From assembly GCF_902859765.1 (NCBI RefSeq), contig NZ_CADIJV010000004.1:124001-188000 (forward strand): a DNA stretch of 64,000 nucleotides, in the 5' to 3' direction. The notes beneath the pieces are model-generated. The model saw only the letters and a program-made list of their open reading frames with translations. It made no database searches and was not told the DNA's origin. The position numbers and the translations under genes were made by a program. The DNA comes from Achromobacter pulmonis. Lineage in GTDB: Bacteria > Pseudomonadota > Gammaproteobacteria > Burkholderiales > Burkholderiaceae_B. Below are positions 24,791 through 32,061 of this stretch, piece by piece (position 1 is the stretch's first letter; every line of letters starts with the position of its first letter).

Positions 24791-26230
24791 ATGCAAGAAC
24801 TGCGCCTGCGCCAGCAGATGACCCTGGCGCCGCGCCTGCAGCAATCGGTCAAGCTGCTGCAGATGTCGGCGCTGGAATTCACGACAGCGGTGGAACTGGC
24901 GCTGGCCAGCAACCCTTTCCTGGAGGAAGCGGAAACTCCTGCCGATACGCAGGCAGCGGGTCCGCACGGGGCCAATGCCAGCGCCACGCAGGCGGCGCCG
25001 GACGGCGGCGCGGAATCCGCCGCCACCCCGGCCATGGCCGCGGACGCGCCACAGCCCCCGCGCGAGTATGCCGGCGATTACCCGACCTCGGCGCATGCCG
25101 ATGGCCCGGAGCGCGATCTGGGCCAATGGGCCAGCGCGCCGGTTTCGATGCGGGAAAAGCTGTCGCTCGAACTGGGCAATTACCGGCTCGGCCCGCGCGA
25201 CCGGCTGCTGGCCGAATTCATCATCGACTCGCTGGACGAGGACGGCTACCTGCGCACGCCCCCGGCCAGCCTGTGCGATGCCTTGAGCCCGGACTTCTCG
25301 CCGCCGCCCGATGACGGCGAATGGCTGGCGGCTTTGCGGCTGGTGCAGCAACTGGACGCCCCCGGACTGGGCGCGCGCGACCTGCAGGAATGCCTGGCCC
25401 TGCAGTTGGAGGCTGCACCCGGCCTGAACGCGCCGCTGCGCGCGCTGGCGCTGCGCATCGTGCGTGAACAGATCGAGCGGCTGGCCCGCAATGACTTCGC
25501 CGCGATGCGCCACGCGCTCGATTGCGATGACGAGGCGCTGCGTGCCGCCTGCAGCTTGATCCGCGGCCTCGATCCCAAGCCCGGACGCCGCTACGACGAC
25601 CAGACGCCGGCCTACGTGGTGCCGGACGTCTTCGTCGACAAATGGCGCTCGCGCTGGCGTGTGCAGCCCAACCGCGGCGCCATGCCGCAGGCCCGTCTGC
25701 ATGAGGTGTATGCCGAATTGTTCCGGCGCGCGCGCCTGGACGACCGCAGCCCCATGGCCCAGGAACTGCAGGAAGCGCGCTGGCTGGTGCGCAATGTCGA
25801 ACAGCGCTACAGCACCATCCAGCGTGTGGCCGAAGCCATCGTCAAGCGCCAGCAGACATTCTTCGAGTACGGCGACGTGGCGCTGCGGCCGTTGATGCTC
25901 AAGGAAGTCGCCGACGACCTGGACATGCATGAGTCGACCGTGTCGCGCGCCACCGTTGGCAAATACATGGTCACCCCGCGCGGGGTCTTCGAGTTCCGCC
26001 ATTTCTTCTCGCGTGAGCTGCCCACCGATTCCGGTGGCACCTGCTCGGCGGCGGCGGTGCGCGCGCTGATCAAGGAACTGATCGAGGCCGAGGACCCCGC
26101 CATGCCGCTTTCGGACGTGGCGCTGGCGCAGCAACTGGCCGCCAATGGCATCGTCCTGGCGCGCCGCACGGTGTCGAAGTACCGCGGCCAATTGCGCCTG
26201 CCGCCGGCCGAACTGCGGCGCGTACATTGA
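24791..26230 (+). CDS. rpoN: RNA polymerase sigma-54 factor
   Basis: 479-residue sigma-54. Region I is at the N-terminus (QELRLRQQMTLAPRLQQ, SVKLLQMSALEF). An acidic/Ala-Pro-rich region II follows (about 45-110), then the core-binding domain, and the helix-turn-helix HESTVSRATVGKYMVTPRG. The RpoN box near the C-terminus is ARRTVSKYRGQLRLP. A TTG at 24779 with GGGAG before it could be the true start, adding four residues. Its neighbours are two activators and sigma-54 promoters, not the lptB/hpf/ptsN genes that usually surround rpoN. I therefore suspect a second, dedicated copy. Confidence 0.92.
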   Translation: MQELRLRQQMTLAPRLQQSVKLLQMSALEFTTAVELALASNPFLEEAETPADTQAAGPHGANASATQAAPDGGAESAATPAMAADAPQPPREYAGDYPTSAHADGPERDLGQWASAPVSMREKLSLELGNYRLGPRDRLLAEFIIDSLDEDGYLRTPPASLCDALSPDFSPPPDDGEWLAALRLVQQLDAPGLGARDLQECLALQLEAAPGLNAPLRALALRIVREQIERLARNDFAAMRHALDCDDEALRAACSLIRGLDPKPGRRYDDQTPAYVVPDVFVDKWRSRWRVQPNRGAMPQARLHEVYAELFRRARLDDRSPMAQELQEARWLVRNVEQRYSTIQRVAEAIVKRQQTFFEYGDVALRPLMLKEVADDLDMHESTVSRATVGKYMVTPRGVFEFRHFFSRELPTDSGGTCSAAAVRALIKELIEAEDPAMPLSDVALAQQLAANGIVLARRTVSKYRGQLRLPPAELRRVH

Positions 26231-26315
26231 GGCGGCGTCGACGCGCCACGCGTGTTCGAGGCGACGCATCCCCGCAGGCACACGGGTGCCGGGCGGGGAT
26301 GCGCATGGAAACGAG

Positions 26316-26356
26316 GGCCGCCCTGACGCGGGCCGCCCTGACGTGGGCCGCCCGCG
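26316..26356. repeat. 15-bp tandem repeat, 2.7 copies
   Basis: GGCCGCCCTGACGYG occurs at 26316-26330 and 26331-26345, followed by a partial third copy GGCCGCCCG. It lies between the converging ends of rpoN and the proline-rich protein gene. I see no hairpin with a T-tract, so it is not a clear terminator. Confidence 0.7.
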
Positions 26357-26363
26357 ATTCCAT

Positions 26364-26735
26364 TTACTTGCTGCCGCCCGTGTTCGGATAGCCCGGCGGC
26401 GGCGTGGCGCCGCCGGCCGGCGTGCGCGGCACATTCTCATTGGCGCCGCGCGGCTTTTTCGACATCCCGCTTTTCGACATCTCGCCAGAATGCTTACCGC
26501 CCGGCGCGGCCTTGTTCTTGTGGTCCAGGTTCGGTGCCTTGCCCGGCGTGCTGGGCGGCGCGTTGGGCGCCGGCGCGGCCTGGCCCGGAGGCACCGGGCG
26601 GTTCGGCGGCACCGCGGTGCCGTCGTTGGGCGTGTTGGACGGGCTCGAAGGGCTGGCTGACTGCGCCCAGGCGGCGCCGGTTCCACCGAGGCTGGCGGCG
26701 ACGACGATGGCATAGGTCAAAGCACGGATTTTCAT
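26364..26735 (-). CDS. Secreted proline-rich small protein
   Basis: 123 residues. A signal peptide (RALTYAIVVAASLGGTGAAWAQ) is followed by a Ser/Pro/Asn-rich, probably disordered region (PPNRPVPPGQAAPAPNAPP) and a basic part (HSGEMSKSGMSKKPRG). AAGGAG precedes the ATG at 26735. The sigma-54 promoter candidate at 26771-26786 is 36 bases before the ATG. The gene lies between rpoN and the hybrid kinase. The function is unknown; it is probably a periplasmic or surface member of the sigma-54 regulon. Confidence 0.75.
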   Translation of the reverse strand: MKIRALTYAIVVAASLGGTGAAWAQSASPSSPSNTPNDGTAVPPNRPVPPGQAAPAPNAPPSTPGKAPNLDHKNKAAPGGKHSGEMSKSGMSKKPRGANENVPRTPAGGATPPPGYPNTGGSK

Positions 26736-26770
26736 AAGTTCACTCCTTGTGTGAGTTGCCCTGCCCCTGT

Positions 26771-26786
26771 CGCAACCCCCGTGCCT
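26771..26786 (-). promoter_or_regulatory. Sigma-54 promoter of the proline-rich protein gene
   Basis: The reverse strand reads AGGCACG-GGGG-TTGCG. Six of seven -24 bases and four of five -12 bases match, with exact GG-N10-GC spacing. The predicted start is near 26759, 24 bases before the ATG. Confidence 0.7.
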
Positions 26787-26893
26787 GCCCTCGACGCCCC
26801 CTGGCAAAGGCGGCTGCCGGCAATTTTTACCGACGCTTGAATAGGGTGCGCATCCGCCCAGGCGCGCTCATCAGCGCGGGCACCGCGCGAGGT

Positions 26894-29872
26894 TCAATCG
26901 GCCCCGGCCGGTTCCAGCATCCTTTGCACACGCTCGGCCAGAACGTCCAGTGCAAAGGGTTTGACGATCAGCGCCATGCCACTGTCGAGAAAGCCGGAGC
27001 CGCGCGCCGCGCTTTCGGCATAGCCGGTCATCAACAGGACTTTCAGGCCAGGATGGATGGCGCGCGCGGCGTCCGCCAACTGGCGGCCGTTCAAGCCCGG
27101 CAGGCCGACATCGGTGACCAGCAGGTCAAGGCTGGCGGCGCTGCGCAGTTGCTCCAGGCCGGCATCGCCGTCACCGGCGGCCAGCACCCGCATGCCCAGT
27201 TCCGCCAGGCTCTCGCACACCATCTCGCGCACATTGGCTTCGTCCTCCACCACCAGCACCACGGCCTGGCGCGCGGCGCCGTGCCTGGCGCCGGCGGCCG
27301 GCGCGGGCGTTGTGGCGCCGGCCGCCGTGCCCTGGTGGCGTGGCAGGAAGATCCTGACCGAGGTGCCCACCTTCACCTTGCTCTCCAGCGTTACGACACC
27401 GCCGGCCTGCTTGGCGAAGCCGTAGATCATGGAAAGTCCCAGCCCCGTGCCCTCGCCCAGCGGCTTGGTGGTGAAGAACGGATCGAAGGCGTGGGCCAAC
27501 ACATCGGGCGACATGCCGCAACCGGCATCGGTGACGCGCACTTCGACGAAGTCGCCCGGTTGCGCGCCCGGATAAGGCCGCAGGAACGCCGGATCCAGGC
27601 GCGTGTTGAACGCGGCCACGGTCAGCTTGCCGCCATCCGGCATGGCATCGCAGGCGTTGATCACCAAGTTCAGCAACGCGTTCTCGAACTGATTGCGGTC
27701 GCAGCGCACCGGCCACAACCCGCTCTCCAGGTCGAAGGCCAGCGTGACCCCTTCGCCGGTATAGCGATGGAACAGATCGACCATCGACTGCAGCGTGGCG
27801 GCGACCGAGAACGGCTGCGGATCGATCGGCTGGCGCCGCGAGAACGTCAGCAGCCGTTGCGTCAGGTGGGCCGCGCGGTTGGCCGAGTCCATGGCCACGC
27901 CGACAAAGCGCTCGGCCTGTTCCGGCACGCCGGCGGCCAGCTTGCGCTGGATCAGGTAGAGCGCCCCGGTGATGCCCTGCAGCATGTTGTTGAAATCGTG
28001 CGCGATGCCTCCCGTCAGGCGTCCGACCGCCTCCATCTTCTGCGCCTGGCGCAAGGCGTTTTCGGTCTCCGCCAGCGTCTCGGCCTGCGATTTCAAATCG
28101 GTATCGTCGCGTCCCGCCAGATACAGGCTGTCCTGCGCCCAGGACATGCTCCAGGTGATCCAGGCATAACCGCCGTCGCGCTTGAGCACGCGGTTCTCCA
28201 GATGGCGCGCGCCCTGCGGCGCGTCAACGCGGCGCGCCTGCGCCAGGGCATCGCGGGTGGCCTGGTAGTCCTCCGGGTGGATCAGCTGGCTCAGCCTCAT
28301 GGCCAGGAACTGCTCCTGGGTCCAGCCCAGGATCGGCCGCACCGCCGGGTTGACGCTGGCATAGCGCCCCTGCGCATCGATCACGGCCAGCAGTTCCGGC
28401 GACATGCGCCAGATGCGGTCGCGCTCGGCAATAGCGTGCTCGACCCGCTGCTCCAGCATGCGCGCGTATTGCGAGCGCTCGACCGCGCCGCACAGCCGCT
28501 CGGTCACGTCCTCGATACAGGCCACGTCGCCGCGCTTGAGCCGCGAATCCGCCGCCGTCCGCACCACCAGCGCCCCGCCGCGCCGGCCCCAGCGGTCCAT
28601 CGGCACGACAATGGTGGAAGGCTGGACATCGCCATCGGACTGCGCCAGCAACGGCTCCAGGAAGACCGTGCGGCCGGCGTCCAGCGCATCATGGATCCGG
28701 GCCAGCAATGCCGGTCCCAGGCAGTGGCCGGACGGGTCGCCGGGTGGATGCCAGCGCGTCGATACGACAGGCCCGGCGTCCTGCGCCGGCCAATCGACCA
28801 CCGCCACCAATCCCAACGCCAGATGCTGCCCCAAGCTCTCGCATGCCAGTTGCTCGATCGCCGCCTGCTGCTGCAATTCACGCATGCGGTCGCCCAGCGC
28901 CAGCACGAAATTCTTGCGGTATTGCCCCTCCCAGAGTTCCGCTTCGGCTGTCTTGCGCGCCGTCACGTCCAGGAACAACGCCATCATCCGGTTATCACCT
29001 TCGCGCCGCGCGCGGGCCTCGTACCAGGCCGCCCGGGGCTCGGGCACCGCGAACTCGAACTGCGCCGGCTCGCCGGTCTCGACCACCTGCGCGAAAGCGT
29101 CCAGGATCCCGTCCGGCACCCCGGGAATCATCTCGCGCAAGGTATGGCCGAGCGTATCGCCTTCTTTCATGCCGCTCTGGCGCTCGAACGCGGGGTTGAC
29201 CTCGATGAACCGGAAGTCGACGATACGGCCCGCCGCGTCGCGCAGCGCTTCGCTCAGGAAGAAGGCCTCCTGCATGCCGTCGAACATGGCGCGCCAGCGT
29301 TCGCCACTGCGGCGCAGCGCAGTCTCGGTCAAATGCCGTTCGATCGCCAGCGCCGCGCTGCGCGTGATCACGGCAATCGCGTCGATGTCCTCGGCCGAGG
29401 GCGCGCGTGGCGTCCCATAGTAGTTGGAGAACACGCCCAGCAATCGGCCGTCGGGAGCCTTGATGGGCGTGGACCAGCAGGCGCGCAGGCCATGTGACAA
29501 CGCCTGCTCGCGCCAGCAGGCCCAGGCGGGATGGGTGGCGATGTCTTCGACGTAGACCGGGCTACCCGAATCCGCCGCCATGCCCCATGAGGCCATATCC
29601 GGCCCGATCGGCGCATGATCGACGGCGGCATTGAACTGCGCCGGCAGGCTGGGCGCGGCCCCATGGCGCAAGAAGCCGCCGTTGTCCTCGACCAGCGCGA
29701 TCGAGGCGCGCAGCCCGACACTGGACTGCGCCTCGATCGCGTGCAGCATATGCCCCAGCACGTCAGCCAGCGGCACGCCGGCTGCGATCCGCTGCAACAT
29801 GACGCGCTCGTCCTCCAGCCGTGCAAGCGTATCGGTCCAGGAATGGGTTACGCGGTCTCGCCGGGTCAGCAT
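26894..29872 (-). CDS. Hybrid sensor histidine kinase (GAF-PAS-GAF-PAS-HisKA-HATPase-REC)
   Basis: 992-residue soluble kinase with no membrane segment. A GAF domain (about 20-190: YVEDIATHPAWACWRE, FSNYYGTPRAPSAEDIDAIA) is followed by a PAS domain (about 205-320), a GAF-like region (about 350-500) and a second PAS domain (about 510-640: LAVIDAQGRYASVNPAVRPI). The phosphoacceptor His is in GGIAHDFNNMLQGITG. ATP-site boxes NLVINACDAMPDGG, DAGCGMSP and GEGTGLGLSMIYGFAKQ are intact. The C-terminal receiver domain has its Asp in DLLVTDVGLPGLNG. AGGAG supports the ATG at 29872. It points the same way as the response regulator at 22143, and I infer a phosphorelay with it. No HPt domain is seen nearby. 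Confidence 0.93.
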   Translation of the reverse strand: MLTRRDRVTHSWTDTLARLEDERVMLQRIAAGVPLADVLGHMLHAIEAQSSVGLRASIALVEDNGGFLRHGAAPSLPAQFNAAVDHAPIGPDMASWGMAADSGSPVYVEDIATHPAWACWREQALSHGLRACWSTPIKAPDGRLLGVFSNYYGTPRAPSAEDIDAIAVITRSAALAIERHLTETALRRSGERWRAMFDGMQEAFFLSEALRDAAGRIVDFRFIEVNPAFERQSGMKEGDTLGHTLREMIPGVPDGILDAFAQVVETGEPAQFEFAVPEPRAAWYEARARREGDNRMMALFLDVTARKTAEAELWEGQYRKNFVLALGDRMRELQQQAAIEQLACESLGQHLALGLVAVVDWPAQDAGPVVSTRWHPPGDPSGHCLGPALLARIHDALDAGRTVFLEPLLAQSDGDVQPSTIVVPMDRWGRRGGALVVRTAADSRLKRGDVACIEDVTERLCGAVERSQYARMLEQRVEHAIAERDRIWRMSPELLAVIDAQGRYASVNPAVRPILGWTQEQFLAMRLSQLIHPEDYQATRDALAQARRVDAPQGARHLENRVLKRDGGYAWITWSMSWAQDSLYLAGRDDTDLKSQAETLAETENALRQAQKMEAVGRLTGGIAHDFNNMLQGITGALYLIQRKLAAGVPEQAERFVGVAMDSANRAAHLTQRLLTFSRRQPIDPQPFSVAATLQSMVDLFHRYTGEGVTLAFDLESGLWPVRCDRNQFENALLNLVINACDAMPDGGKLTVAAFNTRLDPAFLRPYPGAQPGDFVEVRVTDAGCGMSPDVLAHAFDPFFTTKPLGEGTGLGLSMIYGFAKQAGGVVTLESKVKVGTSVRIFLPRHQGTAAGATTPAPAAGARHGAARQAVVLVVEDEANVREMVCESLAELGMRVLAAGDGDAGLEQLRSAASLDLLVTDVGLPGLNGRQLADAARAIHPGLKVLLMTGYAESAARGSGFLDSGMALIVKPFALDVLAERVQRMLEPAGAD

Positions 29873-30246
29873 GGGGTCTCCTGCGGTCGTTCCACCATGG
29901 ACTGTATTGCGGCGACGGCGCCAGAGCCGCAACCCTAGGTAACGCGGCATTACGCCTTGCCGCCCGCGACCATGCCGCCCATAGTGCGAGCGAATCCCAT
30001 TAACGACAAACCGCTGCCTCATGGCCCCCCGCCTCCGCCTTGTCCGCCCCCTGCTCCGAACGCAACGTCGACGAGGTACACCATGCTCGACGGTCCCGCG
30101 CTCGAATGGAGCCACGGACCCTGCTCGCGGGCGCGGCGCGGCCCTGCGCCGGCCGCAGTCTTGGGGGTGCGTGAGCACGCCCGCCTGACCGAGACCCAAC
30201 AAGCCGGACGGCGCAGCCGCGGCCGAGGCCGGCGGGTGATTCCGAG
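29873..30246. other. Intergenic region, no gene supported
   Basis: This 374-base stretch separates the hybrid kinase from the DUF2325 gene. It contains a proline-rich forward frame that runs on from 29957 into the DUF2325 gene, without a ribosome binding site or recognisable domain, which I do not accept as a gene. I find no sigma-54 motif and no clear terminator here. Confidence 0.6.
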
Positions 30247-30960
30247 TCAGCGCGGCAATTCGGCGCTTTCGCGCGCCAGTCCCAGCGCGGTCAGCGCCTC
30301 GGGCTTGTCGACCAGCACGCACTGCTTGCCGGTGCGGGTGCAGTGGTCCTTGACGCGCCAGTAGGCGCCATGACTGACGCAACCGGTCTGGCAGATGACC
30401 AGGTCGGCCGCCACCAGGCTGGCCTCAAGGGTCTCGGCGTCGGCGTTCTCGCCGCCGCAATGGCCGAGGTAGCGCCCGCCGGCCATTTCCACCACCTTGC
30501 GTGTCAGCATCAGGGCCATGGCGTCCTCGCCCACGCACAGCACCGATTTTTCGCGCAGCGCAGTGGCGGCGATGACCGCGGCGGGCGCTGGCGGCTCGAC
30601 CGCGCGGTCGCGCGACCGCTCGCGCGCCTGGGCCGCGCGGTCCTGCCAGGCCAGGCGTTCGCGCATCAGCCCCTGCACCCGCTCCACCAACTGGCTCACG
30701 CGCCGCGCCAGCGCGATGCGGGGGGCAAGCCCCGGGATCGTGCCCTCGAGCGCGGCCCGGTCCTGCCGCGCCCAGGCCAGCGCGGTATCCCGCTGGATCA
30801 CCTGGGCCCGCAACTTGAAGACCTCGGCCTCGAGATGTGCGATGCGCTGCGCCTGCGCGCTCAGCAGACGGCTGCAACGCGCCTGGGCCTGGCCGTAGGC
30901 GGCCAGCAATGCCGCATGCTCGCGCTGCAGCGAATTGGGCGCCTGGAATGCTAGGGTCAT
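30247..30960 (-). CDS. DUF2325 domain protein with N-terminal coiled coil
   Basis: 237 residues. The N-terminal 110 residues are strongly helical and suggest a coiled coil (LEAEVFKLRAQVIQRDTALAW). The C-terminal DUF2325 domain (about 140-235) reads KSVLCVGEDAMALMLTRKVVE, then AADLVICQTGCVSHGAYWRVK and CTRTGKQCVLVDKP. DUF2325 proteins are common in betaproteobacteria and of unknown function; the conserved Cys and His suggest metal or nucleotide binding, which is only a guess. The ATG at 30960 follows GAGAGG. A TATAAT box overlapping a Fur-like half site lies upstream at 31053-31070. Confidence 0.85.
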   Translation of the reverse strand: MTLAFQAPNSLQREHAALLAAYGQAQARCSRLLSAQAQRIAHLEAEVFKLRAQVIQRDTALAWARQDRAALEGTIPGLAPRIALARRVSQLVERVQGLMRERLAWQDRAAQARERSRDRAVEPPAPAAVIAATALREKSVLCVGEDAMALMLTRKVVEMAGGRYLGHCGGENADAETLEASLVAADLVICQTGCVSHGAYWRVKDHCTRTGKQCVLVDKPEALTALGLARESAELPR

Positions 30961-30998
30961 CTTGAGCCTCTCGGGTGGCGGAACGCGGCGGTGCATGG

Positions 30999-31040
30999 GA
31001 TTGGCGCCTTCAGGTTGGCGCCGTTCGGTTGGCGCGTTTC
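30999..31040. repeat. Three 14-bp direct repeats upstream of DUF2325 gene
   Basis: The core TTGGCG(C) recurs at 31001, 31015 and 31029, exactly 14 bases apart, within units of the type GGTTGGCGCCNTTC. They fall between the promoter at 31053 and the DUF2325 start at 30960, so they would lie in the 5' leader. They could be a regulator or RNA-binding site. Confidence 0.7.
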
Positions 31041-31052
31041 CGCATGCCGGGC

Positions 31053-31070
31053 ATTATAAATGAGAATAGG
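31053..31070 (-). promoter_or_regulatory. Promoter with Fur-like half site for DUF2325 gene
   Basis: The reverse strand shows a perfect -10 box TATAAT at 31058-31053. Directly upstream of it on that strand is CCTATTCTCATT, containing the ATTCTCA half site of a Fur box. The second Fur half is poor, so iron control is only possible. The -35 box is not clear. Confidence 0.4.
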
Positions 31071-31276
31071 TCTTTTTTACCATTTTGACGAAATGACCCT
31101 TCCCCGCTCGGGAAATCCACTACTGACGGCCCCGGGACCACTTAAATATGATGAACAGGCAATGCCGGCAGGCAAGCCTTTACCGGCTCGATCAAGCGCC
31201 TTCAGGATGCGCGCGTCATGCCTGTTCCCGGCCCGGCACCCGCCCGGCCGCGATTCAGTGAAGTGAGGGGCGACCA

Positions 31277-31573
31277 ATGCCGCAATCCACCGAACTTCTG
31301 CGCGACATCCACGAGACCAATCTCATGTACCTGCTGCTGTTGCAGCGGATCGCCCGCAGCGGCAACCTGTCGGCGTTGACGGGTATGCAGGTGTCGGTCC
31401 AGGCCTGCGAGTGGCTGGCCCGGCAGGAACTCGACGATCTGACCCGCTTGTCCCGATGCAGCGTGATGCTGGCCCAGTTGTCTCTCGAGCCCCGCCTGCT
31501 GCTGGCGGCGCTCAGCCAGGGCATGGAAGCGCCCCTGGCGGCCGGCGCCGCGCCGACCCGTACCCCAGCCTAG
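31277..31573 (+). CDS. FlhD-like transcriptional regulator, orphan
   Basis: 98 residues that align with the flagellar master regulator subunit FlhD through its N-terminal half. STELLRDIHETNLMYLLLLQRIAR matches the FlhD pattern of SELL-x-x-I-x-x-x-NL-x-YLLLAQR. The rest (LARQELDDLTRLSRCSVMLAQLSLEPRLLLAAL) fits the helical remainder. No flhC follows; the next gene is an unrelated VOC protein on the other strand. GAGGGG lies seven bases before the ATG. FlhD normally acts only as an FlhD4C2 complex, so this copy would need FlhC from elsewhere or another partner. Confidence 0.75.
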   Translation: MPQSTELLRDIHETNLMYLLLLQRIARSGNLSALTGMQVSVQACEWLARQELDDLTRLSRCSVMLAQLSLEPRLLLAALSQGMEAPLAAGAAPTRTPA

Positions 31574-31640
31574 CGCCCGCGCCGATCAAAAGCAGCCTGG
31601 CGCCGGCCGGCGGTGGGATCCTGCGCGATCAGCGGACGCC

Positions 31641-32030
31641 TCAGGGCGCGTGGCAGACCACGCACAGCTTGTTGCCGTCGGGATCGCGGAAATAGGCGCC
31701 GTAGTAGTTGGCGTGGTAGTGCGGGCGCAATCCCGGTGGGCCTTCGCAGCAGGCGCCATGCGCCAGCGCCAGGGCATGGCAGCGATCCACGGTGGCGCGA
31801 TCCTGTGCCAGGAAGGCCGTCATCTGCCCATTTCCCGGCGAGGCCGGGTTACCGTCGTGGGGCGCGCCGATGACCAGCAGCGGCCGCCCGCCGCCCGCCG
31901 GCTGCCAGCCCGCCCAGGGCTGTTCGCGTTCGAGAAAGCGCGGCTCCAGGCCGAGCGCCTCCGCCAATACGGAATAGAAGGCATAGGCGCGATCGAAATC
32001 GCCCACGCCCAGGCACACATGCGAAAACAT
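31641..32030 (-). CDS. VOC family protein (glyoxalase/bleomycin-resistance fold)
   Basis: 129-residue protein with two beta-alpha-beta-beta-beta units. It opens FSHVCLGVGDFDRAYAFYSVL, a typical VOC start with a metal-ligand His, and ends YYGAYFRDPDGNKLCVVCHAP, which holds the second half of the site. The reaction is not predictable. It lies 31 bases from the MFS gene on the same strand and could be co-transcribed. Confidence 0.88.
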   Translation of the reverse strand: MFSHVCLGVGDFDRAYAFYSVLAEALGLEPRFLEREQPWAGWQPAGGGRPLLVIGAPHDGNPASPGNGQMTAFLAQDRATVDRCHALALAHGACCEGPPGLRPHYHANYYGAYFRDPDGNKLCVVCHAP

Positions 32031-32061
32031 AAACAGCCCCTTCAGTGGATTCCCGGCCCGA

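Noticed and set aside
29957-30364. Proline-rich forward frame between the kinase and DUF2325 genes
   Set aside because: No ribosome binding site or recognised domain, and it overlaps the start of the real reverse gene.
31235-31256. Weak sigma-54 match CGGCACC...CGGCC before the FlhD-like gene
   Set aside because: The spacing fits, but the -12 element lacks TTGC and the region is GC-rich enough for chance matches.
31060-31266. 68-codon frame upstream of the FlhD-like gene
   Set aside because: It starts inside the DUF2325 promoter region and shows no family features; a leader peptide cannot be excluded.
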